Part shown: positions 40,658 through 51,173 of the stretch, piece by piece | Layout: every line of letters begins with the position of its first letter | Position numbering within the stretch: the first letter of the stretch is position 1 | Source of the DNA: Alistipes sp. | Lineage (GTDB): Bacteria > Bacteroidota > Bacteroidia > Bacteroidales > Rikenellaceae | Reading direction: 5' to 3' | DNA: 64,000 bases | NCBI GenBank assembly: GCA_021201825.1 | Contig: JAJQED010000041.1 | Location: forward strand, 1-64,000 | Made by a program: the position numbers and the translations under genes | Notes under the pieces: generated by a model | What the model was told of the DNA's origin: nothing | What the model saw: only the letters and a program-made list of their open reading frames with translations | Database searches by the model: none

Positions 40658-41956
40658 ATGGCGGAAAGGATAGATACCCGCTTGTCGGAAATGTATGTCG
40701 AGCACTTCGAACGCATCATGCAGGGATGGCCCCAACAGGTGAACAACCAGCGCAGGGAGCTTATAGAGGTGTTAAATCTGCATTCGCTTCCCGGTAAGGA
40801 GGATGAGCAGTACCGGCATTTCGATCTCCGGGAGCTGTTTTCCGAGGTCGTCTCTCTGGCCGGGATGCCGGAGGGCGAAGCGGGCCAAAGCCTGCTGCCT
40901 ACCCTCCAAACTGCCCTGGGTGTTACCCTTATAAACGGGATCTGCACGTGTGCGGAGTTGTCGCGCTACGATGACGGGATTATTACAGGGTCGTTACGCA
41001 CCGCAGCGTCCCAAATGCCCGATCTGGTAATGCGGTATTACAATACATCGGTGGATACTTCCAACGACGTAGCTTCCGTACTCTGCGGCGCCTTTTGCCA
41101 GGACGGAGCGTTCGTTTACATTCCCGGCGAGACCCGTTCGGATGAAACGATACATATCGACTTGCGGTATTCTGCTACGGCTCCGGGGCAGATATGCTTC
41201 CCGCGCATACTGGTCATTGTTGAAGATGGGGCTTCGGCCAATATCGCCGTTACACATAACGACACGGGCAAATCCGGTATAGTTTCCTGCTTCCTGCGCG
41301 AGGTATTCCTCGGTGCCGGGTCATCGATCGATATTACCGAGGCGACCTCGATGGAGCAGGGAAGCATGTTGGTGAGCGGCAATTATTCGGTGCAGCAGGA
41401 ACGGTCGGTAGCGACCGGTACCGCACTGTGGCTATCAGGGGGGGCGACACGTATCAATTCGGTTGCTTACTTGAACGGCAGGGACAGCGAGACGACACTT
41501 TACGGGTTATATTTCGCTAACGGCAAACAACTTTGCGATATAAATATGAAAGTGCGGCACGAGGTTGCAGACTGCCGTAGTTACGAGGTTATCAAGGGTG
41601 TAGTTTCAGGCGAGGGAACCGGTTCTTTTACCGGGATGGTATACGTTGCGCCGGATGCCCAGAAAACCTCGGCCCTCCAGCAGAGTCGCAACCTGCAGTT
41701 GAGCGATGCCGCCCGGATATATACCGAGCCACAGTTGGAAATATACGCCGACGATGTGAAGTGCAGCCACGGGGCAACCGTCGGACAGTTGGATGACCAG
41801 GCGGTCTATTATATGCGCCAGAGAGGGATCTCGGAACAGGATGCCCGAAGGTTGCAGTTAGGGGGATTCGTCAATGATGTGGTGTCCCATTGCCGCCAGC
41901 GGGAAGTTTGCCAGCGGCTCTCTATCCTGGCCGACGAAAGGATCGCCGATATCTGA
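40658..41956 (+). CDS. sufD: Fe-S cluster assembly protein SufD
   Basis: SufB/D-family C-terminal region (CSHGATVGQLDDQAVYYMRQRGISEQDARRLQLGGFVNDV); between sufC and sufS. Confidence 0.93.
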   Translation: MAERIDTRLSEMYVEHFERIMQGWPQQVNNQRRELIEVLNLHSLPGKEDEQYRHFDLRELFSEVVSLAGMPEGEAGQSLLPTLQTALGVTLINGICTCAELSRYDDGIITGSLRTAASQMPDLVMRYYNTSVDTSNDVASVLCGAFCQDGAFVYIPGETRSDETIHIDLRYSATAPGQICFPRILVIVEDGASANIAVTHNDTGKSGIVSCFLREVFLGAGSSIDITEATSMEQGSMLVSGNYSVQQERSVATGTALWLSGGATRINSVAYLNGRDSETTLYGLYFANGKQLCDINMKVRHEVADCRSYEVIKGVVSGEGTGSFTGMVYVAPDAQKTSALQQSRNLQLSDAARIYTEPQLEIYADDVKCSHGATVGQLDDQAVYYMRQRGISEQDARRLQLGGFVNDVVSHCRQREVCQRLSILADERIADI

Positions 41957-41963
41957 AGAAAAG

Positions 41964-43181
41964 ATGTTCGACCCGGAAAAAATAAGGCAGGATTTCCCGA
42001 TACTCTCGAGGGAGGTTTACGGCAAACCGTTGGTTTACCTCGATAACGCGGCGACCGCGCAGAAACCCCGGCAGGTTGTCGAGGCTATGGACCGGTTCAC
42101 GTTCACCGAAAACGCCAATATTCATCGGGGTATCCACCGGCTCAGTACGGAGAGTACCGAGAGGTACGAGCAGGCCCGACGGACGGTAGCCGGGTTTATC
42201 GGTGCGCCGGATACGCGGGGAGTGGTTTTCACTTCGGGCGCAACGGCCGCGATAAATACCGTAGCCTATAGTTTTTCCGAACGGTTCATCGGCCCGGGGG
42301 ACAATATCGTTTTAACGGATGCCGAGCACCATTCCAATATAGTGCCGTGGCAATTGGTTTGCGGCCGTAAAGGGGCGGAAATAAGGGTTTTACCATGCGA
42401 TGAGGATGGGGGCCTGTCTTACGGGCAGTTGGACGGCCTGATCGACAGGCGTACACGGATCGTTGCCGTTACAGGTGCTTCGAACGTTCTGGGAATAAGG
42501 AACGACCTTAAAACGATCGTCGAAACGGCCCACCGTAATGGTGTCCCTGTACTGGTGGACGGCTGCCAGTCGGTAGTCCACGGAGGGGTGAACGTTGCTG
42601 AACTCGACTGCGATTTCTTCGCGTTCTCCGGTCATAAACTCTATGGGCCTACCGGGATCGGGGTGCTGTACGGTAAACCGGAACTACTGGAAGAGTTACC
42701 GCCTTTTATGGGCGGAGGCGATATGGTATCGACGGTAAGTTTCAGTAAGACAACCTTTGCCGAACTCCCCCTTAAATTCGAAGCCGGTACGGCGAACTAT
42801 ATCGCTGCCATTGGCCTCGCCGAAGCGATAAATTACCTGCTCACTCTCGACCGGCAGGCGGTAGAAACCCATGAGAATGAATTGCTCACTTACGCTACCG
42901 GCCAAATAACCGGGCTTCCGGGGGTAAGGGTTTACGGCCTTTCTAAAAATAAATGTCCCATTTTGTCATTCTCGGCCGACGGCGTTCATCCGGCCGACCT
43001 AGGCCTGATCCTCGATAAGATGGGGATAGCGGTGCGCACCGGTACCCATTGTGCCGAGCCGTTGATGCAACGGTACGGCATGACCGGAATGTGCCGTGCG
43101 TCGTTCGCCTTGTATAATACTATGCAGGAGGCAGAAGTTTTCGTGCGCGGTGTGGAAAAGGCTTTGCGGATGCTCCGGTAG
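41964..43181 (+). CDS. sufS: Cysteine desulfurase SufS
   Basis: VYLDNAATAQKPRQVVEAM, FFAFSGHKLYGPTGIGVLYGK, RTGTHCAEPLM. Confidence 0.95.
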   Translation: MFDPEKIRQDFPILSREVYGKPLVYLDNAATAQKPRQVVEAMDRFTFTENANIHRGIHRLSTESTERYEQARRTVAGFIGAPDTRGVVFTSGATAAINTVAYSFSERFIGPGDNIVLTDAEHHSNIVPWQLVCGRKGAEIRVLPCDEDGGLSYGQLDGLIDRRTRIVAVTGASNVLGIRNDLKTIVETAHRNGVPVLVDGCQSVVHGGVNVAELDCDFFAFSGHKLYGPTGIGVLYGKPELLEELPPFMGGGDMVSTVSFSKTTFAELPLKFEAGTANYIAAIGLAEAINYLLTLDRQAVETHENELLTYATGQITGLPGVRVYGLSKNKCPILSFSADGVHPADLGLILDKMGIAVRTGTHCAEPLMQRYGMTGMCRASFALYNTMQEAEVFVRGVEKALRMLR

Positions 43182-43339
43182 TATTCACGATCCCGTTATT
43201 CCTATTGGATAGCCGGTGCCCGGTCCGTTTTCATTTCCGGGCGGGACTCTTTAGAGACTTTTTTTGTATTTTTATCCGGTTAACCCCGGGCCGCAGGGAG
43301 ACAGATTCCGCCGGTCCGCATTTAAACGCTGTTTGGGAT

Positions 43340-44038
43340 ATGCCATTTATAGTATTGGAGGGATTGGACGGTGCGGGTAAGTCAACTCAGTTGGACCTGC
43401 TCAGGGGGCACCTTGCGGAAAACGGCTGCCGGTATGAATTCCTGCATTTCCCGCGCTTCGACGCCCCGGTTTATGGAGAGCTTATCGCCCGCTTCCTGCG
43501 GGGCGATTCGGGGCCGGTGGAGAGTGTCGACCCTTACCTGGTCGCCCTCCTTTTCGCCGGAGACAGGGCGGAGGCCGCTCCGGCGATACAAGAGTGGCTC
43601 GACGATGGTAAATGGGTCATAACCGACCGTTATGTCTATTCCAATATTGCATACCAGTGCGCTAAACTGGGCAGTCGGGAACAACAGGACGGATTGAAGA
43701 AATGGATACTCGATCTGGAATTTTGCACCAACGGACTGCCCGTTCCCGATATCTCGCTGTTCCTCGACGTGCCGTTCTCGTTTACCGAACAGCGGCTCGC
43801 GGAAGAGCGTACCGGCCAGGACAGGGAGTATTTGCAGGGCCGTACCGATATTCACGAGGATTCCCTCGACCTGCAACGCAGGGTAAGGGATATATACCTG
43901 CGGTGTGCCGGCGAAGATGACGGGCTGCGCATCGTGGATTGTTCCAACGGCCATGGACAGATGGACAGTCCGCAGGCTAATTTCAGTAAGATAATAAGCC
44001 AGGTAAGGCAATGCGTTCCCGCGATGCCGCAAATCTAA
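43340..44038 (+). CDS. tmk: dTMP kinase
   Basis: MPFIVLEGLDGAGKSTQLDLL, VITDRYVYSNIAYQ. Confidence 0.93.
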   Translation: MPFIVLEGLDGAGKSTQLDLLRGHLAENGCRYEFLHFPRFDAPVYGELIARFLRGDSGPVESVDPYLVALLFAGDRAEAAPAIQEWLDDGKWVITDRYVYSNIAYQCAKLGSREQQDGLKKWILDLEFCTNGLPVPDISLFLDVPFSFTEQRLAEERTGQDREYLQGRTDIHEDSLDLQRRVRDIYLRCAGEDDGLRIVDCSNGHGQMDSPQANFSKIISQVRQCVPAMPQI

Positions 44039-45189
44039 AACCTTTTACAGTGAAGTTCCCGGACAGGAAAGCTAAAGTTATCTGGTGGTGTGCCACTATA
44101 TGCAGGGTGCTGTTGGGTGTGACTTTTATCTTCTCCGGTTTTGTCAAGGCCGTAGACCCATGGGGTACGGGGATTAAGGTGGGCGAATACCTCGCCGCGT
44201 TCGAAATGGAATGGATATACGGGTGGCGGTTCGCCATCTCGATATGGATGAACGGGGCGGAGTTGATGATGGGCCTGATGCTCCTGTTCAAGATCAGGTT
44301 ACGGTTGGTCTCCATTTTCGCTTCGGCGGCGATGCTTTTCTTTACGGTGCTTACCCTCGCACTCGCCATTTGGAACCCGGTGGAAGATTGCGGATGTTTC
44401 GGCGAGGCGATAAAACTTACCAACTGGGAGACCTTTATCAAGAACCTTATCCTGCTGCCGATGGCTTTCTTCGTGCTGTGGAGTGCCCGAAAGATGCCTA
44501 TAATGCCGGCCTGGCGGGACGGGGCATTTATGCTGCTGTTCGGCAGTATAGCGTTCGGTATCGGTATCTATTCCTATTACCATTTGCCGATAATCGATTT
44601 TCTGCCATATAAAATAGGTACGAACCTGCCCGAGGCCATGAGCAGGCCATCGAAGAACGATGTGGAGACGCGCGTGATTTACCGGGACAGGCAGACAGGT
44701 AAAGAAAAGGAATTCCTGCTTAGCGATACCACATGGTACGACGACACGCGGTGGGAATTCGTCGATACCAGGACCGTAGCCATCCGTAATTCGGTGCATT
44801 CGTCGGTGAGGGATTTTGCGATATTCGACCATGGCGATTTCATCACCCGGGAGGTTCTCGAAGACCCGGGAGTCGTATATATGGTATGTGCGGCGGAGCT
44901 GTCGGATATAAAGCGCCGCTGTGAAAAGAAACTGGCAATGGCAGTATCGCAGGCCGAAAGGAGGGGTTACCGGGTAATGTGCCTGACGGCCGAGTCTCTA
45001 AATATTTACCCCGGTATCATGCTGGGTGACACTTACGTGGATTGCTACAATATGGACTCTTCGACCATTAAGACCATGCTTCGGTCCAAAGTAGGCGTTG
45101 TGGTCCTCAAGGGCGGCACGATCATAGATAAGGTGAGCTGCCGGGATATGCTCGAGAAAGGCGAACTGCCGGACTATGCATCCTACTGA
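44011..45189 (+). CDS. DoxX/MauE-like membrane protein with extra C-terminal domain (BT_3928-like)
   Basis: N-terminal 4-TM CRVLLGVTFIFSGFVKAVDPWGTGIKVGEYL...EDCGCFGEAIKLTNWETFIKNLILL; about 200 aa C-terminal soluble domain. Start uncertain (overlaps tmk; GTG further in is possible). Confidence 0.8.
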   Translation: MRSRDAANLKPFTVKFPDRKAKVIWWCATICRVLLGVTFIFSGFVKAVDPWGTGIKVGEYLAAFEMEWIYGWRFAISIWMNGAELMMGLMLLFKIRLRLVSIFASAAMLFFTVLTLALAIWNPVEDCGCFGEAIKLTNWETFIKNLILLPMAFFVLWSARKMPIMPAWRDGAFMLLFGSIAFGIGIYSYYHLPIIDFLPYKIGTNLPEAMSRPSKNDVETRVIYRDRQTGKEKEFLLSDTTWYDDTRWEFVDTRTVAIRNSVHSSVRDFAIFDHGDFITREVLEDPGVVYMVCAAELSDIKRRCEKKLAMAVSQAERRGYRVMCLTAESLNIYPGIMLGDTYVDCYNMDSSTIKTMLRSKVGVVVLKGGTIIDKVSCRDMLEKGELPDYASY

Positions 45190-45227
45190 TATTTTTTTTA
45201 AATTTGTTTTCGCTTATCTTCTTATCT

Positions 45228-48215
45228 ATGGACAGGAAACCGTTTTTCCGGATATTTCTTTTTTTATCGATATTATTACCAGTGCCGGCATTGGCGCAGT
45301 CTCCCCGTGCGTTACAGGAGCATCTGGACCGGGGTATCGAACTGTATGAGGCCGGCAGGTACCGAGCCGCGCTGGAGGAGTTCGATAAGGCCCGGGAATT
45401 TTCAGACGGAGCCGATTACCAGACTACCGTTCTGCTGGACTATTACCTTGCACGGTCGGCCGCCAAGACCCTCGACCGGCGGGCGGAGGAGCGTATCGAC
45501 GGGTTCCTTAACGAATATCCCCACAGTATATACGCCGGGGATATCCGTTTTGCCCGCGCAAATATTTTGTATGATAAGGAAGATTTCCGTGCGGCCCTTG
45601 CGGAATTCCACAAAATTTCTTCATCCGGGCTTACCTCGCAGGAAAGGGCCGAATATAACTTTAAGGTCGGTTACTGCTATTTCCGGTTGAACGATTACGA
45701 GAATGCGGCAAGGTATTTTGCCCGTACCGATCCCGGTACGGAATTCCATGTCCATGCGGAATATTACAATGCTTACATCGATTATATCAGTGGAAATTAC
45801 GGTGCTGCCAAAAGGATCTTCCTGACCTTGGCCAACCATCCATCCTATGCCCCGGTAATTCCTTTCTACCTTTTGCAGATCGAGTTCCTCGAGGGTAATT
45901 ACGATTACGTACTGCGGGAGGGTGATGCCCTGTTATTGTCGGCTACCGGCGATCGAGAGGCGGAGATAGCCCGTATAATCGGGGAGTCGTGGTTCCATAA
46001 GGAAAATTACGAGCGAGCCCTGCATTATCTGGATATCTACCGCAATGCCGGGGGACGGATGGGCCGTGAAGAGAATTACCTTATCGGCTTTTCCCGATAT
46101 ATGCGCAACGATATGGCCGATGCCGAGAGGGCGCTGAGCCTGGTGGTGGGCCCGGACGACCGGCTTACCCAGAATGCGGCTTACCATCTTGGTGCCATAT
46201 ACCTGCGGCTGGGCGATAAACTGCGGGCCATGCAGTCGTTCTCGATGGCTTCGGGCGGAGGGTTCGATTCAGCCATCAGCGAAGACGCCCTGTTCAATTA
46301 CGGTAAACTGCAGTATGAATTGGGAGGCGGAGTGTTTAACGAAGCCATCAACGTTCTGAACCGTTATATAACCGAATATCCGAACGGGGTCCGTACGGAC
46401 GAGGCCCGGGAATTCCTTGTCGCCGCTTATTATAATTCGCGTAATTATGAGGCGGCATACGAGGCGATCAAACAGGTTCCCGATCCGGATAACAACCTGC
46501 GTACGGCTTTCCAGAAGATAGCCTATTTCAGGGCGCTGGAGCATTACTCACGCGGGGATTACGACACGGCCCTGCGTATGCTCGACGAGTCGCTCAGAAA
46601 CCGCTTCAACCCGAAATATACCGCCCTGACCCAGTTCTGGAAAGGAGAGATACTTTACCGTGAGGGGAAATATAACGAGGCGATACCGCTTTTCAACGAG
46701 TACCTATCCCTGTCGCCGGCCACGGAGCGGGAATACGGCATGGCCCAGTATAACCTCGGTTACAGCTATTTCAACCTCGGCCGGTACGGCGAAGCCCGGA
46801 CATGGTTCGACCGATTCCTGGCCGGTCCGCACGCAACGGACCATTTGCGGGCCGATGCCTTTAACAGGGTAGGGGACAGTTATTTCGCTACCCGCGATTT
46901 TCCAAGGGCATTGACCAGTTACCAGTCGGCCCGGACGTTGACCGCACCCGAGAAGTATTACGGTGAGTACCGTTACGCGGTAACCCTCGGGTTTACACAG
47001 GGTAACTCGGCCAAGATAGACGCCCTGAAAAATATCGTAGCGGCCAATGACAGCCCATACATGGATGAGGTCCTTTTCGAACTCGGGACCACATACATAA
47101 ATTCCGACCGGTTCAACGACGCTATTGTCGTTCTCGGGCAGTTAGTGGATCGTTATCCCTCCTCGGACAAATACCTGGCGGGGTTGTCGGCCTCGGGCCT
47201 TGCTTACCAGAACCTTGGCAATAACAGCCAGGCGGTGAGGTATTACCGTTCGGTAGTGGATAAGGCTCCGTCTTCCCCCGAGGCGAGGGATGCGATGGTC
47301 GCCCTAAAGAGTATCTATGTCGAGATGAACGACGTGGATGCTTATTTCGATTTCGCTTCCCGGAGCGGGATAGAGACCGAGACCGGGGCGCAGGCCCGTG
47401 ACTCGCTGAGTTATGCGGCGGCCGAAAGGGTCGTGCTGACCGGTAACCGCGAAAGGGGTATAGCCGCACTGCGGGATTACCTGGATAAGTTCCCGCGCGG
47501 GGTTTACCGTCCGAACGCCCTGTACGGCCTCGGCGAGGCTTACAAGGCCGAGGGTCAGACAGTCCCGGCCATTACGGCCCTCGAGGAACTCGGAGGGATG
47601 TATTATAACAGTTTCACCGTGAGGGGGCTCGAATCCCTGTCGGAACTGGCTTACGGTGCCGCGAGGTACGACGTCGCGGCCGACGCATACCTGAAGCTCG
47701 CCGCTACGGCCGTGAACCCACAGACCGTAGCCGGTGCCTATTCGGGGTACCTGAAAAGTATTTCGGCCACGGGAGACAATTCGGCTATCCTCGCCGCCGC
47801 CGAGACCATACTCGGGCAGCAAAACCTACCGGCGGAGACCAAACGTGCGGCTACATTTGCCAAAGCCCAGGCCCTGTCGGAGATGGGGCGTACGGATGAA
47901 GCCATGCCGCTTTTCCGGGTGCTGGCCACCGAGGTGCAGAGCCTCGAAGGAGCCGTGTCGACCTATATGGTGATCGAGGAGCAGTATCGTAACGGTGATC
48001 TGGACGGGGCGGAAAAAGCGGTATTCGACTTTGCCGCCGCCAACTCTCCCCATGCCTACTGGCTTGCAAGGGCTTTCCTCGTGCTGGGAGATATCTACAT
48101 CCAGAAAGGCGATACGTTCCAGGCCCGGGCAACGCTGCAGAGTATTGTAGACGGGTACTCCCCGGATAATGACGGCATTATAGAAGAGGCCCGGTCGAAA
48201 ATAGCTTCGCTTTAG
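45228..48215 (+). CDS. Large tetratricopeptide-repeat protein
   Basis: Signal peptide MDRKPFFRIFLFLSILLPVPALAQ, many TPR-like repeats. Confidence 0.88.
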   Translation: MDRKPFFRIFLFLSILLPVPALAQSPRALQEHLDRGIELYEAGRYRAALEEFDKAREFSDGADYQTTVLLDYYLARSAAKTLDRRAEERIDGFLNEYPHSIYAGDIRFARANILYDKEDFRAALAEFHKISSSGLTSQERAEYNFKVGYCYFRLNDYENAARYFARTDPGTEFHVHAEYYNAYIDYISGNYGAAKRIFLTLANHPSYAPVIPFYLLQIEFLEGNYDYVLREGDALLLSATGDREAEIARIIGESWFHKENYERALHYLDIYRNAGGRMGREENYLIGFSRYMRNDMADAERALSLVVGPDDRLTQNAAYHLGAIYLRLGDKLRAMQSFSMASGGGFDSAISEDALFNYGKLQYELGGGVFNEAINVLNRYITEYPNGVRTDEAREFLVAAYYNSRNYEAAYEAIKQVPDPDNNLRTAFQKIAYFRALEHYSRGDYDTALRMLDESLRNRFNPKYTALTQFWKGEILYREGKYNEAIPLFNEYLSLSPATEREYGMAQYNLGYSYFNLGRYGEARTWFDRFLAGPHATDHLRADAFNRVGDSYFATRDFPRALTSYQSARTLTAPEKYYGEYRYAVTLGFTQGNSAKIDALKNIVAANDSPYMDEVLFELGTTYINSDRFNDAIVVLGQLVDRYPSSDKYLAGLSASGLAYQNLGNNSQAVRYYRSVVDKAPSSPEARDAMVALKSIYVEMNDVDAYFDFASRSGIETETGAQARDSLSYAAAERVVLTGNRERGIAALRDYLDKFPRGVYRPNALYGLGEAYKAEGQTVPAITALEELGGMYYNSFTVRGLESLSELAYGAARYDVAADAYLKLAATAVNPQTVAGAYSGYLKSISATGDNSAILAAAETILGQQNLPAETKRAATFAKAQALSEMGRTDEAMPLFRVLATEVQSLEGAVSTYMVIEEQYRNGDLDGAEKAVFDFAAANSPHAYWLARAFLVLGDIYIQKGDTFQARATLQSIVDGYSPDNDGIIEEARSKIASL

Positions 48216-48253
48216 GCCGCGGCCGGTAACTTAAATTTAAAAACTCCAACATT

Positions 48254-49999
48254 GTGAAAACGATACCGCAAAAAAATATATCCGGGCGGCTGGTCAAAGC
48301 GGCCGCGTTATCCCTGGTTTTGACGGGCTTCATGCTCTCGGCTGCCAGCGCTCAGGAACCGGAAAGCGATAGGGATCTGGACCGTAGGGTCGACGTGTCG
48401 CGGGAATATATGCCCGATATGGACCGGGCGGCCAAGCTGACCATTCCCCCGGTAATGGACGATACGGTGGCCCTGCGCCCTGACATGGAGTATACCATAG
48501 CCCCGTCCCCATGGATAACCGGATTCGGCGTGGCGGCCATCAATCCCGTGAGGGTGGATGCGGCCGCTTTCGAACGCCTTTTGCCGTTTTACCTCAAGGC
48601 GGGTTTCGGAGCCCCGGCCCGTAGTGTGTTGGATATTTACGGTACAACGGTGTCCACCGGTGGAGGATATGGCGGTGCTTACTTGAACCATGCCGGGAAT
48701 TGGTCGAAACTGGAGAGCGGTTACGGCTCAAAAGAGCGGGCCCTGCAGAGTAATAATAAATTCGGGATTTTCGGACGGACTTACCTCGGACGGCGGGTAG
48801 CGCTTTCCGGTGAATTGGGGTATGACTACGATATTTATTCCCGGTACCGTTTCCCGGCGGGATACTACGATAAAAGCCCGCTGGCAAGTTATTCCGTGCC
48901 GAGGTTGAAGCTCGAGGTCGGGAACGATTTCTCGGATATGTCACGTTTTAATTTTTCGGTGGGCGCCGAGGGGTACATCATGCAGGCCCGCGAAGATGCA
49001 AAAGAGAGCGGGATCAAGGCCGGGTTAGCTTTAGGGCGTACGTTCGGGGTGCATCGGTTGGAATTGCACGGTGGTTACGAGGGAGTTTACGGCGGTGGGA
49101 TACGTGACGGCTACGATGTGAGCCTTTTGTCCGTAAAGCCGACCTACCATATCGACGGCGGTTTGATCGGCATCGGGGCCGGGGTTGAAATTGCGTATTC
49201 GGACAATAAATTTAATGACCGCAGCAAAACATATTTCCTGCCTTCGGCACTTATTTCACTCGAACTTTCCGCCGCATTCGTCCCGTATGCGGAACTGCGG
49301 AGTGAACTGCGTTTGAACAGCTACCGTTCCTCGACCCTCGAAAACCCCTATATCTCGGGATATGACGGCGCCTTAACTCCGACCAGGGATTATAAACTGT
49401 TGGCTGGTTTCCGGGGAGATGTCGCCAGTAATTTCTCCTATGAAGTACGTGTGGGCGGCGCGACGGTCAAAGATATACAGTACTATTTTTCTCATGCGAC
49501 TCTACCTTATTTCACCACTCATATTGCAGAAAAACTCAAATACTTCACAGCGGGAGGTAGCCTGTCCGCAAAGGCCGGGCGCAGTTTCAGGGCAGGATTG
49601 GAGTTCGACTATTACAATTATTCGGTGAATAACGATAAGAACAATTTCGACCCACCGTTTGCCTCCGGCTTGCCGGAGTATACCGGCAAGATATATCTGG
49701 CTTATAATTACCGGGACCGGTTATTTTTAAAACTGCGCGGGGAACTCACCGGTACGCGGAAATTTGCCGTACTTAACCTTAACGATTTGAGTCTAATTAC
49801 GGATAATTCCCTTCCGAATTATTTGTCCGAAAAAGTTTCCGGTGTTTTCGACCTGGGCCTGGATGCCGAATACCGGCTTAACCGCAATCTCGGGGTGTTC
49901 CTGACGGGAGATAACCTGCTCAACAGCAAACTTTATCCCTATTACGGTTTCCGTGGTTTCGGGATAGGCGTTACGGCCGGTGTGAAATTGCTTTTCTAA
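48254..49999 (+). CDS. Outer-membrane beta-barrel protein (plugless TonB-receptor-like)
   Basis: Signal peptide, VSREYMPDMDRAAKLTIPPV region, alternating aromatic beta strands, terminal ...GVKLLF. Confidence 0.75.
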   Translation: MKTIPQKNISGRLVKAAALSLVLTGFMLSAASAQEPESDRDLDRRVDVSREYMPDMDRAAKLTIPPVMDDTVALRPDMEYTIAPSPWITGFGVAAINPVRVDAAAFERLLPFYLKAGFGAPARSVLDIYGTTVSTGGGYGGAYLNHAGNWSKLESGYGSKERALQSNNKFGIFGRTYLGRRVALSGELGYDYDIYSRYRFPAGYYDKSPLASYSVPRLKLEVGNDFSDMSRFNFSVGAEGYIMQAREDAKESGIKAGLALGRTFGVHRLELHGGYEGVYGGGIRDGYDVSLLSVKPTYHIDGGLIGIGAGVEIAYSDNKFNDRSKTYFLPSALISLELSAAFVPYAELRSELRLNSYRSSTLENPYISGYDGALTPTRDYKLLAGFRGDVASNFSYEVRVGGATVKDIQYYFSHATLPYFTTHIAEKLKYFTAGGSLSAKAGRSFRAGLEFDYYNYSVNNDKNNFDPPFASGLPEYTGKIYLAYNYRDRLFLKLRGELTGTRKFAVLNLNDLSLITDNSLPNYLSEKVSGVFDLGLDAEYRLNRNLGVFLTGDNLLNSKLYPYYGFRGFGIGVTAGVKLLF

Positions 50000-50007
50000 A
50001 CTTCCCT

Positions 50008-51030
50008 CTACCGGATGCCTGCCCGGTTGAGGGCGGCTACCCACAGGTCGCGGTTGCGGTTATGTTCGGCAAGGGTGCGGGCGAAACTGTGGTAACCCGA
50101 AAAATCGGCCTTGGCGCAGAAATAGAGGAAATCGTGATGCTCGTAATTCAGCACAGCGTCAATGGCCGTAACCGGCGGCATGGAAATGGGGCCGGGGGGT
50201 AATCCCGCATACATATAGGTATTGTACGGGGAATCGATCTCCAGGTGGCGGAAAAGTATCCGGCGCAGGGTGAAATCCCCGACGGCGAACTTTACCGTCG
50301 GATCGGCCTGCAGTTTCATCCCCCTGTTCAGGCGGTTGATATATACTCCTGCTACACGCGGCATCTCGTCGCTCATTTTCGTTTCTTCATAGACTATGGA
50401 TGCCAGGGTAGATACTTCGCTCCGGCTCAGGCCCAGTTGCTCGCGTTTTGCTTCCCGGTCTTGGTTCCAGAAATTGTCATACTCCCTTTTCATGCGGTCC
50501 ATAAATGCCTGCGGCGTAGATGTCCAATACATTTGATATGTATCGGGAATGAACATCCCGATAAATTCCCCTTTGGTAAAACCATAATGCATGGCCGCCG
50601 TGTCGGCATTGAAACTTTGTATGAAAGATAAGGAATCGGGTTCGAGCTGTGATGAGATACGGCCGGCAAGCTGGTCCAGGGAGCGGATATTATTAAAAGT
50701 GACCCGAACCGGAGTTTGCAAACCCCGCTGGAAGACGCGTACGACCTCGGGGTAGCTCATTCCCTGTTCCAGCACGTAATGGCCGGGACGGGGAGTGCCG
50801 GAAAATCCGTAGATCCGGGAGAAACGCCGGTATAGCCCCAAATTCTTTATATGGCCGCTATCTTCCAGCTGTCGGGTAAATTCCTCTACAGTCGTTCCGC
50901 TGGCAATATATAACGTTCCGTCACGGGATATCGCGGTGGCATTCCAAAAGAAATAACCGATCCCGGCCAGTAAAAGGCCGATAACGGCCAGGGCGGAAAT
51001 TATGGGAATAATTATTTTTTTTCGTTTCAT
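50008..51030 (-). CDS. mltG: Endolytic murein transglycosylase MltG
   Basis: LASIVYEETKMSDEMPRVAGVYINRLNRGMKLQADPTVKFAVG (YceG/MltG catalytic region), N-terminal TM. Confidence 0.94.
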   Translation of the reverse strand: MKRKKIIIPIISALAVIGLLLAGIGYFFWNATAISRDGTLYIASGTTVEEFTRQLEDSGHIKNLGLYRRFSRIYGFSGTPRPGHYVLEQGMSYPEVVRVFQRGLQTPVRVTFNNIRSLDQLAGRISSQLEPDSLSFIQSFNADTAAMHYGFTKGEFIGMFIPDTYQMYWTSTPQAFMDRMKREYDNFWNQDREAKREQLGLSRSEVSTLASIVYEETKMSDEMPRVAGVYINRLNRGMKLQADPTVKFAVGDFTLRRILFRHLEIDSPYNTYMYAGLPPGPISMPPVTAIDAVLNYEHHDFLYFCAKADFSGYHSFARTLAEHNRNRDLWVAALNRAGIR

Positions 51031-51138
51031 CCGAGGGGTATATCCTTTATACTTTAATATTTATCCGGCCCGAGAACCGGCCGGGTCGATGGTATTCAGG
51101 TGCAAAAATACTTTTTTTCAGCCAATCGGTGCGGCTTC

Positions 51139-51169
51139 TTTGACCGTTGGCCGAATTTGTGTACTTTTG
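51139..51169 (+). promoter_or_regulatory. Bacteroidetes-type promoter (TTTG - N19 - TACTTTTG) of SRP RNA
   Basis: -33 TTTG 51139-51142, -7 TACTTTTG 51162-51169; predicted start coincides with the GGGTAAG 5' end of the SRP RNA. Confidence 0.75.
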
Positions 51170-51173
51170 CACC

